Shown one piece after another: positions 58,561-64,000 of a DNA stretch of 64,000 nucleotides. The number at the start of each line of letters is the position of its first letter. Positions within the stretch are counted from its first letter, which is position 1. The DNA is taken from assembly GCA_963514095.1 (NCBI GenBank), contig OY741276.1, positions 3,970,603-4,034,602 on the forward strand. Reading direction: 5' to 3'. A model generated the notes under the pieces. The model was not told where the DNA came from, made no database searches, and saw only the letters and a list, made by a program, of their open reading frames with translations. The position numbers and the translations under genes are program-made. This DNA comes from Eutrigla gurnardus. Taxonomy: Eukaryota > Chordata > Actinopteri > Perciformes > Triglidae.

Positions 58561-59316
58561 GCACCGCAACAAATTTGCCTAGGCAGGGGCAGAATTAGAG
58601 GAGATCATAAAAAGGAGTAGGAAGAGGGGGGGAGGGGGGGAGAAATGCCTGTGGTTGGTGTGCATGACAGCTTTTTAAAGTGTCCCTCACAAGGAAAAAA
58701 AAAAGAAATCAGTAACCTCCTGAATTCAAATAAGATTTCTAGAACAATTATAAAATCTGTCAGTTCCCCCCGTTTCATACACCCACTTTCTCAGTTGAAA
58801 GAACAGCAGGAGACGTGGAGCAAAGGAGAAATGTTCTTAAAATATATCTAGATCTGGAACGCCCCCCCCCTCCAAAAAACAGACCCCACAGTGGTGTTGA
58901 ACTTGGAAATGTTGCATTAAGTTGCTGTTTAGAAAGCTAATGCTCTCTCTCTCCCTCTCTCTCTCGCCCACACCTTCGCTCACGTTACCTCTGTTAATAC
59001 GCGGCTTAACAAATAGGAAAATAAAATGATTTCCATGTCCGAGTCGGGCGCCCAAAGACACGAACACCCAGGAACAGAATACATAACGAAGGAGACAGCG
59101 CTGTGATTAAAGTTGAGAACAGAGAGGGGGAGGGAGGGAGGGAGGGAGAGAGAGAGTAATATGCGACTGCTTAATTGTGGTTTGCAGGGCGCTGGTGACT
59201 AATGGCCTTTCCACGGAGCTGTTCAAGCCATGAGCTGTGCATTAATATAAAGGGGGTTATTATTATGTTTTAGCTTCAGACCTGATTAATCACACGGATT
59301 TACTTGCAGCTCAACA

Positions 59317-59354
<38 letters not shown>

Positions 59355-59700
59355 CATGGTAATCAGGGGCCAGACTGTCACACGGATGTGATTCCCACAG
59401 ATAGAACGCTGTAATGGTGAAAACACGGGTTTGACCTTTTATTTGCAAGTGTTCTGCGATTACGGGAGCGGGGGAGTGATGATGGCGTGAAGGAGGACAC
59501 TGATTGGGGCGTTCGGGCAGCCAGAGAGCGGCGGCGAAGGCCTCGGTCGGACCCCAAGGCGGGGAGGGATTTCTTCAGCCTGATGCTTTGTTGCCTCCTA
59601 ATCCTGTTGGCTTATATATTATCCCTCCTTCCCTCCGACAGCAGGCTGATAGAGGGAAGGAGTGGGCTCTCCTCGTGGCACACTCTCCCCTCTCTCTCCA
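58561..59700. other. Unique non-coding sequence
   Basis: G-rich patch near 58627, C9 near 58862, CT run near 58944, GGGA runs near 59127. CTGATTAATCACACGG near 59282 is a possible homeodomain site. No gene. Confidence 0.5.
59319..59347. repeat. (TA)n microsatellite
   Basis: Pure TA run followed by GTATATAC. Confidence 0.92.
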
Positions 59701-59712
59701 AACAACCAGACG

Positions 59713-59731
59713 AGTGTGTGTGTGTGTGTGT
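59713..59731. repeat. (GT)n microsatellite
   Basis: Short GT tract, inverted relative to the CA tract at 59792-59815. Confidence 0.92.
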
Positions 59732-59791
59732 AAACTGTTGATTACTGCTAGTACAGATGTTAAAGTGGACACAGGCTGAGAGAGAGAGTCA

Positions 59792-59815
59792 ACACACACA
59801 CACACACACACACAC
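59792..59815. repeat. (CA)n microsatellite
   Basis: Pure CA tract, about 60 bases after an inverted GT tract. Confidence 0.93.
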
Positions 59816-59963
59816 GGTTAACTGAAGTGTTGGTTGGGGAAAAAGAGGCGGAGAGAAGCTGAGCTTGTTGTAGCGCATCGATCGATTTCAGGCTCCTCCG
59901 ACAAGATCCCCCCGCTCTTACACCTTAGAGCTCCGCATGATGCAGTGTCGGAGCCGGGCGGGG

Positions 59964-60010
<47 letters not shown>

Positions 60011-60014
60011 TGTG
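59964..60014. repeat. (TG)n microsatellite
   Basis: TG tract with one GG interruption near 60007. Confidence 0.95.
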
Positions 60015-60117
60015 ACGCCCTGCCAACAGTTATAACGCCGCCATGATGTCAGATGCACGACGGAGCTGAGAGCACAGTCCGTCTCTGTGTGGCTCGTCAG
60101 ACAGTAGTGTGTTTGCA

Positions 60118-60120
<3 letters not shown>

Positions 60121-60156
<36 letters not shown>
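60121..60156. repeat. (GT)18 microsatellite
   Basis: Pure tract. Confidence 0.95.
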
Positions 60157-60157
<1 letters not shown>

Positions 60158-60239
60158 TCCATACTGTGTACGCTACATCTGGATACACATGTTCAGGGGG
60201 ATTTGAGGCTGGTGTGAGGGGACCAGGAAGAGGTGGGGA

Positions 60240-60640
60240 ACTGGATTATTAACCCTTTAACATGGGGCTTGATGTGGTTTGCTCAAATGATGGCGTGGGG
60301 AGGGGGGTTTATGTGATCCCCCCTCCCTCCCCACCTCCCCTCCCATAATCCCGCGGGGGCCTTGATGCTCCAAATCCATTGTCATGCTTCACTTTTATAG
60401 AGGGAAATTTCCATGACTTCAACTCCCCACTTAGATTGCACTTTGCATAACCACAGTCTCACACACATCGCTGCCACCCGGCCGGCGTTCCCGCCGCGGC
60501 GTCGCGTTTCACAGCCGGCCGGCCCTTTCATGTCATCACGCTGCTTTATTTGCGGTTTATGTGCTCATGTCAGTCAGCTGATGATGTGTAATGCCCGATG
60601 CACTAAACGGACTAGTGGCTGAATGAAAGGGAAAACTCCT
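60240..60640. promoter_or_regulatory. Candidate regulatory block
   Basis: GATTATTAACCC near 60244 in AT-leaning sequence, then a CpG-rich part with GGCCGGCGTT and GCCGGCCGGCC near 60479 and 60512. A G7/C6 low-complexity patch lies near 60300-60345. Confidence 0.24.
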
Positions 60641-60721
60641 CGTAATGAGACTTTGGACTTTTTCTTTATGTAAAACTTGATGAAGTGGTGTTTTATTTGT
60701 TTTCAGAAATATCCCATGTCA

Positions 60722-60845
60722 CACAATAATAATACATTTTATTTATTAAGTTCTCAAATAACATATAAATAAAAACAACACAGTCGTAAACACAGGTTAA
60801 AAATCCCACATTAAAAGCCGTTCTGAAGAGGTGTGTTTTAGTAGA
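60722..60845 (+). repeat. LINE 3' region remnant (L2/Maui-like)
   Basis: 'AATAATAATACATTTTATTT', then 'AACATATAAATAAAAACAAC', 'GTAAACACAGGTTAAAA', 'CACATTAAAAGC' and 'GAAGAGGTGTGTTTTA' follow the order of a common teleost LINE 3' region. The copy is short and diverged. The strand is a guess: these families are often quoted in this orientation, which may be the reverse of the element. Confidence 0.6.
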
Positions 60846-61127
60846 TCCAGAAAATAATCGATTCCCGATCAATTAATATGAATAAGTTTGACTTTGAGTG
60901 AAGGGGACGAGCAGAGGGGCAGCAGGTGCTCTGATAGTGTGAAATGTAGGAAGAAGAAAAACACAGTAAAGAGGCGGATCAAATTGACAAACGGGTGTGT
61001 GATTGAGAAAAATTCTCCGTTGGCCTCAGATATTTGAGCACTTAATGTTTTCTCATCACATTTGCATGAACATATGCGTTCCGTCTTTGAGATGAATTTC
61101 TGTGAATGTGTCAGGAAGTTAATTAGC

Positions 61128-61130
<3 letters not shown>

Positions 61131-61219
<89 letters not shown>
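61131..61219. repeat. (GT)44 microsatellite, pure
   Basis: 89 bases of uninterrupted GT, the longest pure dinucleotide tract in the window. Confidence 0.97.
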
Positions 61220-61221
<2 letters not shown>

Positions 61222-62340
61222 GACAAAGTCACAATCATATTTGTCGCAGCTGGTGGTAAATGCGACTTGCTAAGTCATTCTTATTGTTTTATTTCCTCGT
61301 GAGTGGGAGATGGCGAGCTCTTCATTTCCTCTTTCCCAAAATCCGTTCTCCATCCCCTCTCTCTTAAAATCTGCTTCTCCCCTCTCCCTTCTCAGCGGGA
61401 CGGTCATTTAATCCATCTAACCAGCTGGAAAGATAAATATTCCTGGTGGAGTGTGAGGCCTCTCCGCTCACGCAGACCGGAGATGAGGGGGGAATGTCTC
61501 CCTCTCTGCAGAGCTCAGACACCCGAAATGCCTTAATAAAGTCTTCCACTCAACCAGACACTGACGTGAAGATGGCTCCGGCGCCTCTACAGACTTTTTT
61601 TTATTTTAAGAAACCTTTTTTTGTTGAGGAAATAATCCGGGAGAATAACGGAGCAAGAGAATAAAGACGAGGCTGCTTTCTATACGTCTGCTTCTACGTG
61701 CTCGTATACAGCCCACATCTCCCCTATAGCGTGTACATTTTCCAGGCTGCACTCGGCTGATTATCCCTTAAGGAGGGACGTGGATGGGTTCCTGAGGCTG
61801 ACTCATGCTTTCTGCTCGGAGAGGTCCAGTCCGGTGTGAGCTGGCCCGACTGGAGCCTCTGTTTACACAGCCTCTCGGGCCAGACTGGGAGGCCCTATTT
61901 TCACACCCAGGTGCTTTCCAAAGAAAACCCTCCTGCAGAGGCCCCCTCGCCTAAAGGTACACCACACTGGAAGCCATACATACTGGCCCGTGTTCCCTCC
62001 AGCTGCACGCTCATTATAATAATACAGAACCTCGGGACGGGATGGTAGAAAGTCATATTCTCCTCTGCTCACGTGGCAAATAGTCTCTATTTCTTATCGT
62101 GGCGTTGCTCACCGCTCTGGTTCCTGCGAGGGTGTCATTTGGTGGAAGGGAGCTTGAGAAATTGGTATTCTAGCGGATGATGAGTCTTCAGATAGCTTCG
62201 CCGCTGGAATGAGTCAGCATGACCCCCCCTTTGCCTGTTTAAGAGTGTCAGATGGTGGGCCTTCAGAGAGATGTTCAGCTCAGGGGTCAACCTCAGAGGG
62301 GCGACGGTGCAGCGGCTGGATGGTGCAAAAGCACTTTGCA
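61220..62340. other. Unique non-coding sequence
   Basis: Mixed sequence with T8 near 61597 and few simple repeats. 61730-62060 is the cleanest part. No gene recognised. Confidence 0.5.
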
Positions 62341-62342
62341 AC

Positions 62343-62406
<64 letters not shown>
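62343..62406. repeat. (CT)n(AT)n(AG)n compound repeat with 56-bp palindrome
   Basis: CT units (62343-62364), AT units, then AG units (62393-62406). Positions 62351-62406 form a perfect palindrome centred between 62378 and 62379. Confidence 0.95.
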
Positions 62407-62522
62407 GCAAGAAAAGAAAACACAAGCTTAAAATACTGCATGCTCTCTTGCCGAGGTAAGGCAACAGTCACGCAGTGCACACAGAGAAAGAAACACATAA
62501 AGACAGCTGCACACATGCGGTT

Positions 62523-62524
<2 letters not shown>

Positions 62525-62578
<54 letters not shown>
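62525..62578. repeat. (AC)27 microsatellite
   Basis: Pure tract. Confidence 0.96.
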
Positions 62579-62581
<3 letters not shown>

Positions 62582-62997
62582 AGCACCTGAAAATATCACC
62601 CCAAAGCTCCTTTTCAGAGTAAAAAAGCCTATGCATATATGTATATAATAATTACATTCCATATATCTTCCAAAATCCCATTTCCATCAGTGGTAATTCT
62701 GCTGCACAGGAGTAATGGGTGTATTATGCAGTTATGACAGGACTAGCTCCCTCCCTATCCCCTCCACATCATCCGGCATGCAGCCCCCCCCCACCCATCC
62801 AACCCCCTCACCTACTCACCCCCCCCGCCAGCTTCAGTCAGACTGCTGAACAATCAAAGTAAAGAGCAAAAAAAATATGCAAAATGAGGGATTTCTCACT
62901 TTGAGTCTGTGGAACGACTGAGACAAAGACGGAAAAAAGAAGGACCGCCTCCTCCGGAAAGAGCCTCACGTAACATGGGATGAAAGTTGTCGAATCA

Positions 62998-63015
62998 CCC
63001 CCCCCCCCCCCCCCC
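62998..63015. repeat. C18 homopolymer
   Basis: Eighteen C in a row. Confidence 0.9.
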
Positions 63016-63223
63016 TCATATAAAAATACCGCGGGCCTCTGAGGTTACATGAGACAGCGATCAGGTTACGGTGCACCTCAAGGCGACGGCCCTCGGCGAG
63101 CGGCGAGGACGGATGAATAAATGAGTGTGTAAACGAGCGGGCCAGTGATTGAGTGAAGAAATTATTGAGCTGGTAAATGAACAAATGTTTGAGCGAGCGA
63201 GTGGGTGAGCGGCCGGGACGTTG

Positions 63224-63247
63224 AGTGTGTGTGTGTGTGTGTGTGTG
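63224..63247. repeat. (GT)12 microsatellite
   Basis: Pure tract; the left arm of an inverted pair with 63269-63295. Confidence 0.94.
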
Positions 63248-63268
63248 ACTGAGTAACCGAGTCTGAGC

Positions 63269-63295
63269 CACACACACACACACACACACACACAC
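63269..63295. repeat. (CA)13 microsatellite
   Basis: Pure tract; only about 21 bases separate it from the inverted GT tract. Confidence 0.94.
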
Positions 63296-63299
63296 TCGA

Positions 63300-63934
63300 A
63301 GGCAATCCAAACAAACAGCTCTAAGTGCTGCAGTGTTCGCTGAGGGACCTGGGAAAAGCCCCATCAGCCCCCATGAATGAGAGCATTCTGCCCCCGTCGC
63401 AGCCTGTTATTAAAATCAATTAATGGCGGGGAGGGGGAGGCCCCTGTAAAAAAAGCTGACTTGTTGGGCTCTGGGGGTCCTTTTCCGCGACACGTTGCCT
63501 TTCTGGATCACTTGTGCCATATGGAACCTCCCCTCTCGTGGCACATAACTCACTTTTACGAGGGCTTCATTGGCTAATGATGGAAGAGTGCACGAGGCGG
63601 GGGCGAGCACGGGAGTGTTCCTGTCACTCCCTCCACGCCGTCACACGTCTCTGTCACTCTGATCTTCGCCGCCGCCGGCTTCACAGAGCCGACGTCTCTG
63701 ACAAGAGGTGAAAGAGAAACGCTTGGTTTTCTTCCTCCTCCTCGCAGCACGTTAGCTGTTTAGACGCAGCAGACGGAGTGACGGAGAACATCGCGGCGTA
63801 AGCGTGACTAAATAAACTGAGACTCAAACGGGGATGATGTCGCAAAGTCGCAAAGAAAGCTGTGAGCTTCTTCTAGCTGCTCGTCTTCATCGTTTTCTAC
63901 ACTTTCAAATACAACACACTCTCAAACCCAGAGC
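63300..63934. other. Unique non-coding sequence
   Basis: Contains a TAAAATCAATTAATGGCGG segment near 63411 and a CpG-rich part near 63590-63700. No gene recognised. Confidence 0.5.
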
Positions 63935-64000
63935 AACGTTTTCAGGCCAAGGACCCCTAGGGCCGATAGTGACCCCCTATTACATATCATATAACACTGT
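63935..64000 (+). repeat. Teleost dispersed repeat, cut by window end
   Basis: 'TTTTCAGGCCAAGGACCCCT' and 'GTGACCCCCTATTACATAT' match the start of a repeat I know from teleost UTRs and introns. It runs off the end of the window, so its length and class are unknown. Confidence 0.5.

Overview
This window is nuclear DNA from a ray-finned fish, most likely a percomorph teleost. It has about forty long (CA)n/(TG)n tracts, other short tandem repeats, and no bacterial-style gene packing. It also carries worn copies of interspersed repeats that I know from percomorph genomes, for example the 'GCTAAGCTAAGCTA' repeat near 31.8 kb, the repeat at 55.19-55.52 kb, and LINE 3' tails at 44.2 and 60.8 kb. Family names come from memory; no database was searched.

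I recognise no host protein-coding gene or exon. Nearly all open frames lie in microsatellites, GC-rich sequence or dispersed repeats and look like chance. The exception is a minus-strand frame at 56359-57252. From residue 29 on it is the C-terminal part of a non-LTR retrotransposon polyprotein with a restriction-like endonuclease (RLE).

Layout. 0-4.5 kb: unique sequence, C- and G-runs, facing purine and pyrimidine tracts, a long TG tract. 4.5-9.7 kb: repeat family A copy 1, CA and TTC tracts, a regulatory-looking block at 8.75-9.07 kb. 9.7-18.8 kb: mostly unique sequence with one 86-bp TG tract. 18.8-19.5 kb: a cluster of worn teleost repeats. 19.5-31 kb: unique sequence rich in homeodomain-type TAATTA cores, broken by microsatellites, a G25 run and a 54-bp AT palindrome. 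31-32 kb: family A copy 2 and the percomorph repeat. 32-39 kb: more unique sequence, with an octamer (POU-type) module at 36.2 kb. 39-44.5 kb: an inverted pair of an unclassified repeat, a LINE tail and a CATCACTCCAG minisatellite. 44.6-48 kb: a GGT-rich tract and a 390-bp minisatellite with a 10-bp unit. 48-55 kb: CpG-rich and unique sequence with very long CA tracts. 55.9-57.4 kb: the RLE retrotransposon between two identical 176-bp direct repeats. 57.4-64 kb: unique sequence with a second octamer module at 58.4 kb, a second LINE tail, a 56-bp compound palindrome and many dinucleotide tracts.

The picture fits a gene desert or a very long intron next to a developmental regulator, but I cannot name the locus. 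The most notable item is the young 5'-truncated RLE element. Its 3' end joins a (CA)n microsatellite, and its target-site duplication is unusually long. Next come the two matching octamer modules 22 kb apart and CTCF-like cores carried by dispersed repeats.
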